Positions 1-6,793 of a stretch of 35,965 nucleotides of DNA are shown one piece after another (the first letter of the stretch is position 1; each line of letters opens with the position of its first letter). Origin of the DNA: UBA5905 sp964609975 (GTDB lineage: Bacteria > Bacillota > Clostridia > Oscillospirales > Acutalibacteraceae); NCBI GenBank assembly GCA_964609975.1, contig CAZSTR010000014.1:1-35965 (forward strand), written 5' to 3'. Under the pieces are notes generated by a model. That model did not search any database. It saw nothing but the letters and a program-made list of their open reading frames with translations, and had not been told where the DNA came from. A program made the position numbers and the translations under genes.

Positions 1-1
1 C

Positions 2-253
2 ATGGAGCCACGCACTCTGCAATATCGCATCAAAAAATACACCCGCGCCTGTCAGCTGGAAGGGGTCCATTGTCACACCCTGCGCCACACCTTTGCCACG
101 CGCGCAGTGGAGGTAGGCTTTGAAATCAAATCTCTGTCGGAGGTCTTGGGGCACGCCACCACAACCATCACCTTGGAGCGGTATGTCCATTCCTCTATGG
201 AGCTGAAGCGCTCCAACATGAGCAAGCTGGCGACAGCGGGACTTTCCCTTTGA
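2..253 (+). CDS. Tyrosine recombinase/phage integrase, C-terminal fragment
   Basis: The frame is open from the left edge, so the true start lies outside the window and only about 83 C-terminal residues are seen. They carry the signature of the tyrosine recombinase catalytic domain: HTLRHTFAT (His-x-x-Arg-His box), then SEVLGHATTTITLERYVH, which holds the second conserved His and the nucleophilic Tyr. The family cuts and rejoins DNA at specific sites, as in phage and integrative-element integrases or XerC/D. The terminal part looks intact. A chromosomal XerC/D cannot be excluded from the tail alone, but the accessory genes that follow make a mobile-element integrase plausible. Confidence 0.85.
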   Translation: MEPRTLQYRIKKYTRACQLEGVHCHTLRHTFATRAVEVGFEIKSLSEVLGHATTTITLERYVHSSMELKRSNMSKLATAGLSL

Positions 254-482
254 GCAGTCAAGCCTTTGTGTCCTTTACCTTCAAGACGGGGCGAAACGCC
301 CCTGGCAAAGCAATTTGTTCCGCTTTCGAACAGAGTGATGAACTCTGCGAACGAAAAATGAGCGAAGGCGCTGCGTCAAGAGCCTTCTGCTACGCGGAAA
401 GCTTCGGGTTCCGTTCATTTTTTGTCGAAATCTGTAGCAAGCATTAAAATCGTCGGCTTCGGCCAAAGGAGAGCGTCGCGTC
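254..482. other. Non-coding gap with small hairpins
   Basis: No convincing gene is seen between the integrase and the first TetR gene. GGGGCG (288-293) and CGCCCC (297-302) form a perfect 6-bp stem with an AAA loop but no following T-run, so it is at best a weak terminator. CAGAGT...ACTCTG just downstream forms a second 6-bp stem. A Shine-Dalgarno AAAGGAGAG lies shortly before the ATG at 483. Confidence 0.5.
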
Positions 483-1070
483 ATGCTGTCACAAGAGGTT
501 CACGAACAACAGAAAACCGCGCTGATGGAAGCCACGGTGCAGGCCGTCGTGAAAAACGGCTTTGAAAACCTCACCACCCGCATCATCGGCGGCCTAAGCG
601 GCGTGAAAGAGGTCTATATCTATCGCTATTTCGAAAACAAGGAAGACCTCATCGCCAAAACCTTCACCCATGCGGACAAGCAATTTTTGAAGCTCCTTTT
701 CGAAAGCCTTCCGGTGATGGAATGTGTCGGTCTCGATTTCGAAATGCGTTGTCGCCTGCTGTTCCAAAAATGCTGGGACTATATTTTGGCTCATCCCGAC
801 TGGCTCATATTCTATATCCACTATTATTATTCCTCCTCCTTCCAAAAGTATTCTTATGGGGAGCATATCAGCCGCTACTCGGTACTCAACGAAAAAATGC
901 GCGCCGTATGCCCGCCCGACGCCGATGTCACCACCATGCTGCACCATCTTTTGGACACCCTCTTAGGACAGGTGCGCAAGCAAATCACCCATCCCCGCGA
1001 CACAGAGCAGGCGGCGGACGAAGCCTTTTGGCTTCTGTTCCGGGTGATGAACGGCATCCGCGGCAAGTGA
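483..1070 (+). CDS. TetR/AcrR family transcriptional regulator
   Basis: A 195-residue protein of normal TetR length. The N-terminal 60 residues match the TetR helix-turn-helix: a helix with the VVKNGFENLTT pattern, then YIYRYFENKEDLIAKTF, the usual Y-x-Y-F-x-x-K-x-x-L block that ends the DNA-binding domain. The remaining 130 residues are helical and should form the ligand-binding/dimer part, with no recognisable ligand signature. The start at 483 is supported by AAAGGAGAG about 8 bases upstream. It is followed at 54 bp by a second TetR gene and then by the surface-protein cluster, so it may control that cluster (inference). Confidence 0.9.
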   Translation: MLSQEVHEQQKTALMEATVQAVVKNGFENLTTRIIGGLSGVKEVYIYRYFENKEDLIAKTFTHADKQFLKLLFESLPVMECVGLDFEMRCRLLFQKCWDYILAHPDWLIFYIHYYYSSSFQKYSYGEHISRYSVLNEKMRAVCPPDADVTTMLHHLLDTLLGQVRKQITHPRDTEQAADEAFWLLFRVMNGIRGK

Positions 1071-1124
1071 TTTTTATTCTTTGCTTTTCAAGCAAGCGCT
1101 TGATTTTGATAGGAGGTATACCCT

Positions 1125-1676
1125 ATGGAACCGTCCGTTGAAACCGACAGCCGTCGGCAAAAAATCATCGACACCTGCTTGGAGGTGTTCACCCGAAAAG
1201 GGCTTCTCCACACCACCTCGCGGGAGCTGAGCACCGCGTTGCATTTGCAAAATGCCGGCATCTATTACCATTTCAAATCGAAGGACGATTTGGTAGTAGC
1301 CTGCGCCGAGGAGGCGGCGCTCCGTCTGGAGCGCGAGCTGATTCCTCTGAAGGCGAATTTCGACGACCTGGATCGGCTGACAAAGGATTTACAAAAGAAC
1401 TGCGACCGCATGGCGGCAACGATGAAATTTCTCGTCCAGGTGTTCACCGTGGAGGAATATCATGAAAAGCTGGAGCCGGTGCTGGCCGCCACCGCGAGGC
1501 GCTATCGGGAATATGCGGCGGCCCTCGCCGAGCGGCTTGGACGGAAGCTGACAGAGATCGAGCCGTATGTCTATATGGGCATTTCCGCCGCCACCGACTA
1601 TATGATTTTCGGCGACGCCTCTTATATAAAGCCCCAATTCAAGCTGTTGAAAAACTATCTGCGGGGCGAAAAATAA
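1125..1676 (+). CDS. TetR/AcrR family transcriptional regulator
   Basis: A 183-residue TetR-type repressor. The N-terminal HTH is clear: IIDTCLEVFTRKG, then TTSRELSTALHLQNAGIYYH with the FKSKDDLV ending. The C-terminal part is helical and of unknown ligand specificity. The start is set by a strong AGGAGG about 8 bases upstream of ATG 1125. It is not closely similar by eye to the preceding TetR, so this is not a simple recent duplication. The gene ends 25 bp before the PQTG-anchored membrane protein, which has its own ribosome binding site, so co-transcription with the surface cluster is likely. Confidence 0.9.
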   Translation: MEPSVETDSRRQKIIDTCLEVFTRKGLLHTTSRELSTALHLQNAGIYYHFKSKDDLVVACAEEAALRLERELIPLKANFDDLDRLTKDLQKNCDRMAATMKFLVQVFTVEEYHEKLEPVLAATARRYREYAAALAERLGRKLTEIEPYVYMGISAATDYMIFGDASYIKPQFKLLKNYLRGEK

Positions 1677-1701
1677 CCAACCTTACGAAAGGAGCTTCGG
1701 C

Positions 1702-2466
1702 ATGGAGCAGAAAACAAACAACCGAACAAAAATCGCCATCATCATTTTGGCGGTGCTGTTGGGGCTGAGCCTGTGCGCCCTTGCCGGAGTGGCGGTTTAT
1801 CGCCGGCTGGCGGCGCCGGTGGACGCTTCGGTCTCCATCCAGGATAACCAAATCACCCCGGAAAAAGCGGAGAGCGTTCCCACCGCCGATGCTCCCTCTC
1901 CTCTCCCTCCGGCCGAAGGCGACGCCGGAGAGGCGAGCGCCGTTGCCCTTCGACTATACACAAAACATCCGGAAGAAAATGCCGCCTTTTCCGCGAAAAA
2001 TCTGTTTCCCGGCGACCGGGAAACCGCCCGCTATCGGTTGCAGGTTTCCTATCGCGACGAGGTGACGGTGCATTTTCGCGCCACAGTGCGCCCCGGCTAT
2101 GAAACGCTGGCGCAGGTATTGAAGGTGCAAGTGGCCGTCGGCGAAGAAACGCTGTATGATGGGCAGATGAAGGATATGCCCGCCGGCGTGGCAACCTCTC
2201 TGCGCGCCGCCGCCCCCACCACCGAGGAAATTCTCTATACCGTCACCGCTTATCTGGACACCTCCGTCGGAAACACCTATCAAAACGCGGCGCTGGTCGC
2301 CGATTTTCACTGGTGGACGGGGGACTCCAACCATTTGACACAGGCGCCGCAAACCGGCGACACATTCGATGCCGTTCCCTGGGCTGTTCTCGCGCTCGCC
2401 TCCGGCACGCTTTGCATCGTTCTGGCCGTCATCCGCAAACGCAAAAAGGAGAAAAAGCATGACTGA
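1702..2466 (+). CDS. Sortase-anchored (PQTG) surface protein
   Basis: A 254-residue protein with an N-terminal hydrophobic segment (about residues 11-33) that works as signal or anchor, a Pro/Ala-rich linker (about 52-78), and an extracellular beta-rich domain (about 80-205) with LFPGD and DMPAG motifs as in proteins found beside TasA-like genes. The C-terminus is a complete cell wall sorting signal: APQTGD at 215-220, a hydrophobic stretch (224-244) and a basic tail RKRKKEKK. The Ala in place of the first Leu of LPxTG is a variant seen in Clostridia. The class B sortase at 32972-34540 is a candidate anchoring enzyme (inference). The start has AAAGGAG upstream. The last codons overlap the start of the next gene, which suggests coupled translation. 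Confidence 0.75.
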   Translation: MEQKTNNRTKIAIIILAVLLGLSLCALAGVAVYRRLAAPVDASVSIQDNQITPEKAESVPTADAPSPLPPAEGDAGEASAVALRLYTKHPEENAAFSAKNLFPGDRETARYRLQVSYRDEVTVHFRATVRPGYETLAQVLKVQVAVGEETLYDGQMKDMPAGVATSLRAAAPTTEEILYTVTAYLDTSVGNTYQNAALVADFHWWTGDSNHLTQAPQTGDTFDAVPWAVLALASGTLCIVLAVIRKRKKEKKHD

Positions 2467-3001
2467 CAGCACCACCGCAAAAAAGCTCACCGGCGGCATC
2501 GTCGCTATCATCGTTTTGGCCCTTTGCCTGTTTGCCACCACCCTCGCGCTGGTCTGGGCGACCGTTTCGGTGGAAAACAACCTTTTCCAAACGGGCGTCA
2601 TCGATATCAACCTCAACGACGGAAAGCCCTTGATTCAGGAGCACGAATTTCTCTTTGAGCCGGGAATGACGGTGACAAAGGAGTTTTTCATCGAAAACAA
2701 CAGCACCTGGTCGGTGTATTATAAGCTCTATTTCGAACGGGTGACCGGCGGACTGGCCGACTGGCTGCAGTTGACGGTGAAGGATGGCGAAAGGGTGCTA
2801 TACAGTGGAACGGCCAACGAGCTGACCCGCGAAAAGGTGACCGCCACCGACACCCTGGCGGTGCAGGAGCAAAAAGCGCTGACCATCAGCTTCTATTTCC
2901 CGCAGGACGCCGGAAACGCCGTCATGAATCGCACCCTGGCCTTCACCCTTTGCGCCGACGCCACCCAGACAAAAAACAACCCGAACCAGCTGTTCGAATG
3001 A
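2459..3001 (+). CDS. Small TasA/camelysin-like secreted protein
   Basis: A 180-residue protein. I chose ATG 2459 because AAAAGGAG precedes it and because it overlaps the stop of the upstream gene by 8 bp; a longer in-frame start at 2369 would run inside that gene. Residues 11-34 are a hydrophobic signal segment, followed by VSVENNLFQTGVIDINLNDG, the pattern that follows SipW-type signals (loss of the signal, then a TG-x-x-x-I/L-x-L strand). The mature part is beta-rich with EPGMTVTKEFFIENNSTW, typical of TasA/CalY-family matrix proteins. A SipW-type peptidase is encoded three genes downstream and is the expected processing enzyme. The assignment rests on pattern, not on a search. Confidence 0.7.
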   Translation: MTDSTTAKKLTGGIVAIIVLALCLFATTLALVWATVSVENNLFQTGVIDINLNDGKPLIQEHEFLFEPGMTVTKEFFIENNSTWSVYYKLYFERVTGGLADWLQLTVKDGERVLYSGTANELTREKVTATDTLAVQEQKALTISFYFPQDAGNAVMNRTLAFTLCADATQTKNNPNQLFE

Positions 3002-3014
3002 GAGGGATGGAGCT

Positions 3015-3128
3015 ATGAAGCTGTTTTCAAAACCGCATACCCCCCCCCCGATTTTTCGGGCGCGACCGTCAAATCGCCCCCGAATTACCAGGAGGTATCG
3101 CCTATGGCCAACGAAAAATGTGTGATTT
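3015..3128 (+). CDS. Short ORF with C10 tract, possibly phase-variable
   Basis: ATG 3015 with GAGGG upstream opens a 37-codon frame (MKLFSKPHTPPP...) that runs through ten consecutive C residues (3040-3049) and ends at TGA inside the next gene. As written it has no recognisable product. One additional C would put this start in frame with the zinc-ribbon ORF at 3104 with no intervening stop, giving a protein of about 98 residues. So this may be the 5' part of a switchable gene, or the tract may be miscounted in the assembly. On its own it may simply be spurious. Confidence 0.35.
3040..3049 (+). repeat. Homopolymeric C10 tract
   Basis: Ten C residues in a row lie 26 bases after the ATG at 3015. 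Such a tract is prone to slippage and changes the frame of the short ORF relative to the zinc-ribbon ORF. Confidence 0.9.
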
Positions 3129-3313
3129 GCGGCGGGGACACCGGCATCCCGCGAAACACCCCGCTGAAGGCTCGCGAGCGATATGTCAGAGGCGGCGGTC
3201 AGCTCTGCCGCAGATGCTTCTATGAAACCTATATCAAGCCCGACCCGGAGGAGGCTCTGCGCCCCTCCAATGAAGAAATGGAAGTGCTGTTGGCCATGCT
3301 CCAACAGCCGTAA
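3104..3313 (+). CDS. Small zinc-ribbon-like protein
   Basis: A 69-residue protein with two Cys pairs, CVIC (residues 6-9) and CRRC (about 35-38), spaced as in a small zinc ribbon/treble clef. The C-terminus is acidic and helical (EEMEVLLAMLQ). The start ATG has an ideal AGGAGG (3090-3095) eight bases upstream, so independent translation is likely. It sits 11 bp before the SipW-type signal peptidase gene and is presumably co-transcribed. Its function is unknown; a role in assembly or regulation of the TasA-like secretion set is a guess from position. An N-terminally extended form would exist if the C tract at 3040 gained one base. Confidence 0.65.
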   Translation: MANEKCVICGGDTGIPRNTPLKARERYVRGGGQLCRRCFYETYIKPDPEEALRPSNEEMEVLLAMLQQP

Positions 3314-3324
3314 GGAGTGAGTCG

Positions 3325-4023
3325 ATGAAAGTAATGAAGGTGATACGCGGCGTGCTTGTCTGGACCTTTGTGACGCTGGCCGTGTGCATGATGATTTTCA
3401 CCATCGTTTCGGTTTCGACCTTTGATCGTGCCAACCGAAGCCTGTTCGGCTATAAGGCGTTTATCGTCCTATCGGACTCCATGAGCAAAACCGACTTCAC
3501 CGCCGGTGACCTTGTGCTGGCGAAGGCGGTGGACCCGGCCACGCTGCAGGAGGGGGACATCATCGCCTATACCTCCCGCAACACCGCCAACTTCGGCGAA
3601 ATCGTCACCCATAAAATCCGGCGGCTGGTCACCGACGCCGAGGGGAACCCCGGCTTCGTCACCTATGGCACAACCACCAATGAGGATGATGAAACCGTCG
3701 TCACCTATCCGTATGTTCTGGGAAAATATCGGGCGCATATCCCGCAGGTGGGAAAATTCTTTGAATTTCTCAAAACCACCCCCGGCTATATCGTATGTAT
3801 TCTGATGCCCTTTTTGGTGCTGATTTTACTGGAGGGGCTGCGATGCATCCACCTGTTCCGCCAGTATAAAGCGGAACAGCAGGCCGAGCTGCAGGCGGAG
3901 CGGGAGAAAATCGAAGCCGACCGCGCCGAAGCCCAGCGCATGATGCAGGAGCTGTTGGCGATGAAGGCGCAGCTGGAAAATGCCACCGCCACTCCCGAAA
4001 AGCGGGACCCCCCCACCGAATAA
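3325..4023 (+). CDS. sipW: SipW-type (ER-type) signal peptidase I
   Basis: A 232-residue membrane peptidase of the S26B type. TM1 is about residues 9-32. The catalytic Ser is Ser52 in VLSDSMSKT, and the second catalytic residue is His96 in IVTHKIRR, replacing the Lys of ordinary bacterial SPase I as in Bacillus SipW. A second TM (about 153-173) is followed by a charged coiled coil (about 178-220) that is longer than in SipW. SipW removes signal peptides from TasA/TapA-type proteins. At least four proteins with matching or related N-termini are encoded around it, which fits a dedicated system. AAGGAGTGAG upstream supports ATG 3325. Confidence 0.9.
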   Translation: MKVMKVIRGVLVWTFVTLAVCMMIFTIVSVSTFDRANRSLFGYKAFIVLSDSMSKTDFTAGDLVLAKAVDPATLQEGDIIAYTSRNTANFGEIVTHKIRRLVTDAEGNPGFVTYGTTTNEDDETVVTYPYVLGKYRAHIPQVGKFFEFLKTTPGYIVCILMPFLVLILLEGLRCIHLFRQYKAEQQAELQAEREKIEADRAEAQRMMQELLAMKAQLENATATPEKRDPPTE

Positions 4024-4062
4024 CCCCTTGCGACACGCACATCCCGCGCAAGGCCGCCACTT

Positions 4063-4082
4063 CTCAACCCCCTCGGGTTGAG
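4063..4082 (+). other. Hairpin, 8-bp stem, no T-run
   Basis: CTCAACCC (4063-4070), loop CCTC, GGGTTGAG (4075-4082) form a perfect stem 40 bp after the sipW stop. No U-tract follows. With the next inverted repeat it may attenuate, stabilise or process the transcript between sipW and the GLUG protein gene. Confidence 0.5.
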
Positions 4083-4085
4083 GGA

Positions 4086-4124
4086 CAATCCAAGGGCACA
4101 AGCCGCGCCTGCGCCCTTGGATTG
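4086..4124 (+). other. 12-bp perfect inverted repeat
   Basis: CAATCCAAGGGC (4086-4097) and GCCCTTGGATTG (4113-4124) are exact reverse complements with a 15-nt loop. There is no U-run downstream, so it is not a canonical terminator. A similar strong repeat without a U-run lies before the second leader (6521-6549). Confidence 0.6.
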
Positions 4125-4183
4125 CCGGAACAGTCGGTTCGCGTGATTGCGCCCGAACCGGGCCTTCGGCAAAAGCCGAGCGT

Positions 4184-4380
4184 ATAGGAGGATTTTTATG
4201 AAAACTGCACAATCGGCATTATGTACACGGAGGGGGGTACGCCTCGCTCTTTGTTGGCCATTTTGACGAACAGAGTGCAAAGGAACCTTTGGCCAACCGG
4301 TGATGACTTCCGTTTCGTCGACATAGCGGAAGCATCACACACTTTCTATGTCGGCAGAAATTTTTAGGAGAGAACACCAA
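4184..4380 (+). promoter_or_regulatory. Structured leader, copy 1, with upstream ORF
   Basis: This leader is homologous to 6598-6793. From the upstream-ORF ATG to the TAG at 4324 it aligns without gaps with the other copy over 129 nt. Pairings seen: GTTGGCCA (4253-4260) with TGGCCAAC (4290-4297); CTTCCG (4307-4312) with CGGAAG (4327-4332); and GTCGACATAG (4317-4326) with CTATGTCGGC (4346-4355). The last two are mutually exclusive, because each uses bases in the other's loop or stem. Copy 2 keeps both pairings with different bases, which suggests selection for structure. The main Shine-Dalgarno AGGAG (4366-4370) follows the last stem. The ligand or signal is unknown. Confidence 0.6.
4198..4266 (+). 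CDS. Upstream ORF / leader peptide 1 (22 aa)
   Basis: ATG 4198 follows AGGAGG (4186-4191) at 6 nt, a better ribosome binding site than many genes here have. The product begins MKTAQSALC and ends at TGA 4264. The second leader has a matching ORF starting MKIAQSAIC. In the alignment the TGA here faces CGA in copy 2, and the in-frame TAG at 4324 faces copy 2's TAA stop. Its role may be in cis, by moving a ribosome across the first stem. Whether it is translated is unproven. Confidence 0.45.
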   Translation: MKTAQSALCTRRGVRLALCWPF

Positions 4381-6474
4381 ATGACAAACAGCAAAAACAT
4401 CAAACGGGCATTGCTCACCAGCGTGCTGGCCATTCTCGCCTGCGTCGCCATGCTCGTCGGCACAACCTTCGCCTGGTTCACCGACAGCGTTTCTACCGGA
4501 ATCAACAAGATTCAGTCCGGCAACCTGGACCTCGCCGTGGAGTACAACGTGAACGGCGAATGGGAAACCGTCGAAGGCGCCACCAACCTGTTCAGCAATG
4601 TGGACGGCGATCCGATTCTGTGGGAGCCGAGCGCTTCCGCCGCGGAGACCTTCGCCATCCGCAACGCCGGAAATCTGGCGCTGAAATATCAGTTCGTTTT
4701 GAGCTATGAGAACGCCACCGTCACCGCCGACGGAAAAACGCTGGCGGACGCGCTGTCGGCGACCATCCTCGAAGGAGACGACATTTCCTGCTCCGCCGGG
4801 CTGACCGATCTGGTCTATGAGGGCGTTCTGCTCCCCGGCGCTTCCAGAGAATTCACCGTCGGCCTTGTGTGGATTCCCACCGAGAACGACAACGATTTCA
4901 ACGTTGTCGGCGGGCTGTCCATCGACCTGGGCATCCATGTCGTCGCCACCCAGTATACCTATGAGAAGGACGGCTTCGGCGACCAGTATGACGCGGAAGC
5001 CGATTTCCCCAGCGTGTGGGACGGTGTAACCACCACCGCCATCGTGAAAGCGGAGGACGGAAAATATCACATCGAAAATGCCGCCCAGCTCGCCTGGCTG
5101 ATGGCAAACACCAATCGCAGCCAGAATTCCCCTTTCCTCAACGAGACCTTCGTTCTGGAGCGCGACATTGACCTCGCCGGAAAGCAGGTCAGTGGTATCG
5201 GCGGTCACGCGGACAATGTGGACTTCGTTTTCAACGGCAACGACCACACCGTCAGCAACTTTGTGATCGACGGCAAGGACGATGCCCACAAGGAGGTGGA
5301 CAACGGCACCGTTGAATATCGCTATGCCGGTCTGTTCCAGCAGTTCACCGGCACGGTGATGAACCTGACCGTAAAGAACGCCACCGTCATCGGCGATCAG
5401 ATGGTCGGCGTCATCGCCTCCAATGTGGACGGCGACGGAAAAATCCGCGGCTGCAAGGTTTATGATTCCACCGTCATCGGCGCAAGAAAGGTCGGCGCTG
5501 TTGCCGGCTATATTGCAGGCGCCGGTTGCGAAATCAGCGGTTGCTATGCCGAAAATGTGAATGTTTATGCCTCCAGCACCGACGCCAATCAGTCCGCTGC
5601 GATAGTCGGATATATCAACAACTATGGCGGCGTCGCGACCGTAGACAACGAGACTCCCGTGAAAGTGACCGTTCAAAGAGGCGCCACTTCTGCGGCGGAG
5701 GGCGTCATGAAAATCGGCTCCACCTATGAAATTTCCAGCGTCGCAGGCCTGAACTGGTTCAACAACCAGGTCAACAACCAGCGCAATAGCTTCAACCATC
5801 AAACCGTCAAGCTCACCAACGACATCGACATGAAGGGCGCCGCCTGGCTGCCCGTCGGTCAGAACTTCGCGGCAGCGGATTATCCCGCCCTGGGATATGC
5901 CAACACCATCGAGTTCTACGGAACCTTCGACGGCAACGGGAAGACCATCTCCAACATCAACATCACCGGCCTGACCGGGGAACAGGTGAAAGCGCTGGAT
6001 AACACCGCCGGCTATATCACTGACCATAAAATCTATTCCGTTGGCTTCTTCGGCTATACCAACGGCACCGTCAAGAACCTGACCCTCAAAAACGCTCAGG
6101 TGAAGGGCTTCCACTATGTGGGCGCCTTTGTCGGCTACGCGGATACAACCACCTATATCGAGAATTGCCATGTGGAAAACGCCACAATCGCCTGCGAGCA
6201 CCTGACGGATGAACAGTGCGGCGACAAGGCCGGCGGCATCGTCGGCTTCCTAAACGACACCACCGCTGGCGCGGACATCAAAAACTGCTCCGTCAAGAAC
6301 AGCACCATCCTCGCCGGCCGTGACGCCGGTCAGGTCATCGGCTGCATCGGAACGGGCGCTTCTGTGGAGAACTGCACCGCAGAGAATGTGACCGTTTCCG
6401 CTGATGCAAACTGCACCGACGCAAGCGCCGGCAACAACCTGAACAACGCCATCATCGGGCGCGACCTTCGCTGA
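4381..6474 (+). CDS. SipW-dependent-signal GLUG-repeat surface protein
   Basis: A 697-residue secreted protein. ATG 4381 is chosen because AGGAG precedes it and the signal region starts there; an ATG at 4348 lies inside a leader hairpin. The signal is KNIKRALLTS, a hydrophobic run, then VGTTFAWFTDSVST and INKIQSGNLDLAVEY, the hallmark of SipW-processed TasA-like proteins. Residues about 40-200 form a TasA-like beta domain with ILWEPS and GLVW motifs. The rest has GLUG-type repeats, for example around residue 315 (YAGLFQQFTGTVMNLTV) and around 555 (GFFGYTNGTVKNLTLKN). There is no sorting motif at the C-terminus, so it is probably a matrix or non-covalently held protein. It has its own leader (4184-4380). 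Confidence 0.85.
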   Translation: MTNSKNIKRALLTSVLAILACVAMLVGTTFAWFTDSVSTGINKIQSGNLDLAVEYNVNGEWETVEGATNLFSNVDGDPILWEPSASAAETFAIRNAGNLALKYQFVLSYENATVTADGKTLADALSATILEGDDISCSAGLTDLVYEGVLLPGASREFTVGLVWIPTENDNDFNVVGGLSIDLGIHVVATQYTYEKDGFGDQYDAEADFPSVWDGVTTTAIVKAEDGKYHIENAAQLAWLMANTNRSQNSPFLNETFVLERDIDLAGKQVSGIGGHADNVDFVFNGNDHTVSNFVIDGKDDAHKEVDNGTVEYRYAGLFQQFTGTVMNLTVKNATVIGDQMVGVIASNVDGDGKIRGCKVYDSTVIGARKVGAVAGYIAGAGCEISGCYAENVNVYASSTDANQSAAIVGYINNYGGVATVDNETPVKVTVQRGATSAAEGVMKIGSTYEISSVAGLNWFNNQVNNQRNSFNHQTVKLTNDIDMKGAAWLPVGQNFAAADYPALGYANTIEFYGTFDGNGKTISNINITGLTGEQVKALDNTAGYITDHKIYSVGFFGYTNGTVKNLTLKNAQVKGFHYVGAFVGYADTTTYIENCHVENATIACEHLTDEQCGDKAGGIVGFLNDTTAGADIKNCSVKNSTILAGRDAGQVIGCIGTGASVENCTAENVTVSADANCTDASAGNNLNNAIIGRDLR

Positions 6475-6520
6475 CGGCTTCGGAAAAGCCAAAAGCTTTG
6501 TTCACTTTTCGTTTGTGTGA

Positions 6521-6549
6521 CCCCCGCAACCACTCCCTTTTTGCGGGGG
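6521..6549 (+). other. 9-bp inverted repeat after GLUG gene
   Basis: CCCCCGCAA (6521-6529) and TTGCGGGGG (6541-6549) form a GC-rich stem with an 11-nt loop, 46 bp after the stop. No U-tract follows. The placement mirrors the repeat at 4086-4124 upstream of leader 1. Confidence 0.6.
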
Positions 6550-6597
6550 CCGCACAGACCGCAATCCCCTCTGGCGCAGCTTCTCCACACCATCCAC

Positions 6598-6793
6598 CCG
6601 GAGGAATGTTTATGAAAATTGCACAATCAGCAATATGCGTATCGGGGGGGGGCTTCCCCTTTTCCGTTTGGTCAATTCGACCAATTCAACTGAAGCGAAA
6701 AATACAGAACATTCTTGACACCTCCGTTTGGCCGACATAACGGAATATATCGAAAAAGTTGCGTCGGCAAAGTCAAAGAGGAGGCCATAAAAA
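6598..6793 (+). promoter_or_regulatory. Structured leader, copy 2, with upstream ORF
   Basis: Second copy of the leader at 4184-4380, in front of the broken paralogue. Pairings: TTGGTC (6668-6673) with GACCAA (6679-6684); TCCGTT (6723-6728) with AACGGA (6739-6744); and GCCGACATAAC (6731-6741) with GTTGCGTCGGC (6758-6768, one mismatch and one wobble). As in copy 1 the last two exclude each other. CCTCC (6721-6725) is also complementary to the main Shine-Dalgarno GGAGG (6780-6784), so sequestration is possible here. Most identity is at the upstream-ORF start and around the ACYTCCGTTT...CGACATA block. Confidence 0.6.
6612..6740 (+). CDS. Upstream ORF / leader peptide 2 (42 aa)
   Basis: ATG 6612 lies 7 nt after GGAGG (6600-6604). 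The product starts MKIAQSAIC and runs 42 codons to TAA 6738, which sits inside the alternative stems. It contains a G9 tract (6644-6652) that would shift the frame if it slipped. It aligns codon for codon with leader 1, where a TGA truncates the frame at codon 23. It is supported only by the ribosome binding site and the similarity. Confidence 0.4.
   Translation: MKIAQSAICVSGGGFPFSVWSIRPIQLKRKIQNILDTSVWPT

Noticed and set aside
250..447. Small plus-strand ORF after the integrase
   Set aside because: No ribosome binding site, biased composition, overlaps hairpins; no protein-like pattern.
4348..4380. Earlier ATG for the GLUG protein
   Set aside because: It lies in a leader stem without a ribosome binding site and would put extra residues before a perfect signal peptide.
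4184..4380. Leader considered as a c-di-GMP (GEMM) riboswitch
   Set aside because: GCAAAGG-like bits occur, but the conserved GEMM core and tetraloop/receptor pattern could not be matched.
4219..6201. Minus-strand open frame of 660 codons opposite the GLUG protein gene
   Set aside because: It mirrors the codon pattern of the plus-strand gene, has no recognisable domain, and the plus-strand frame has signal, motifs and ribosome binding site.
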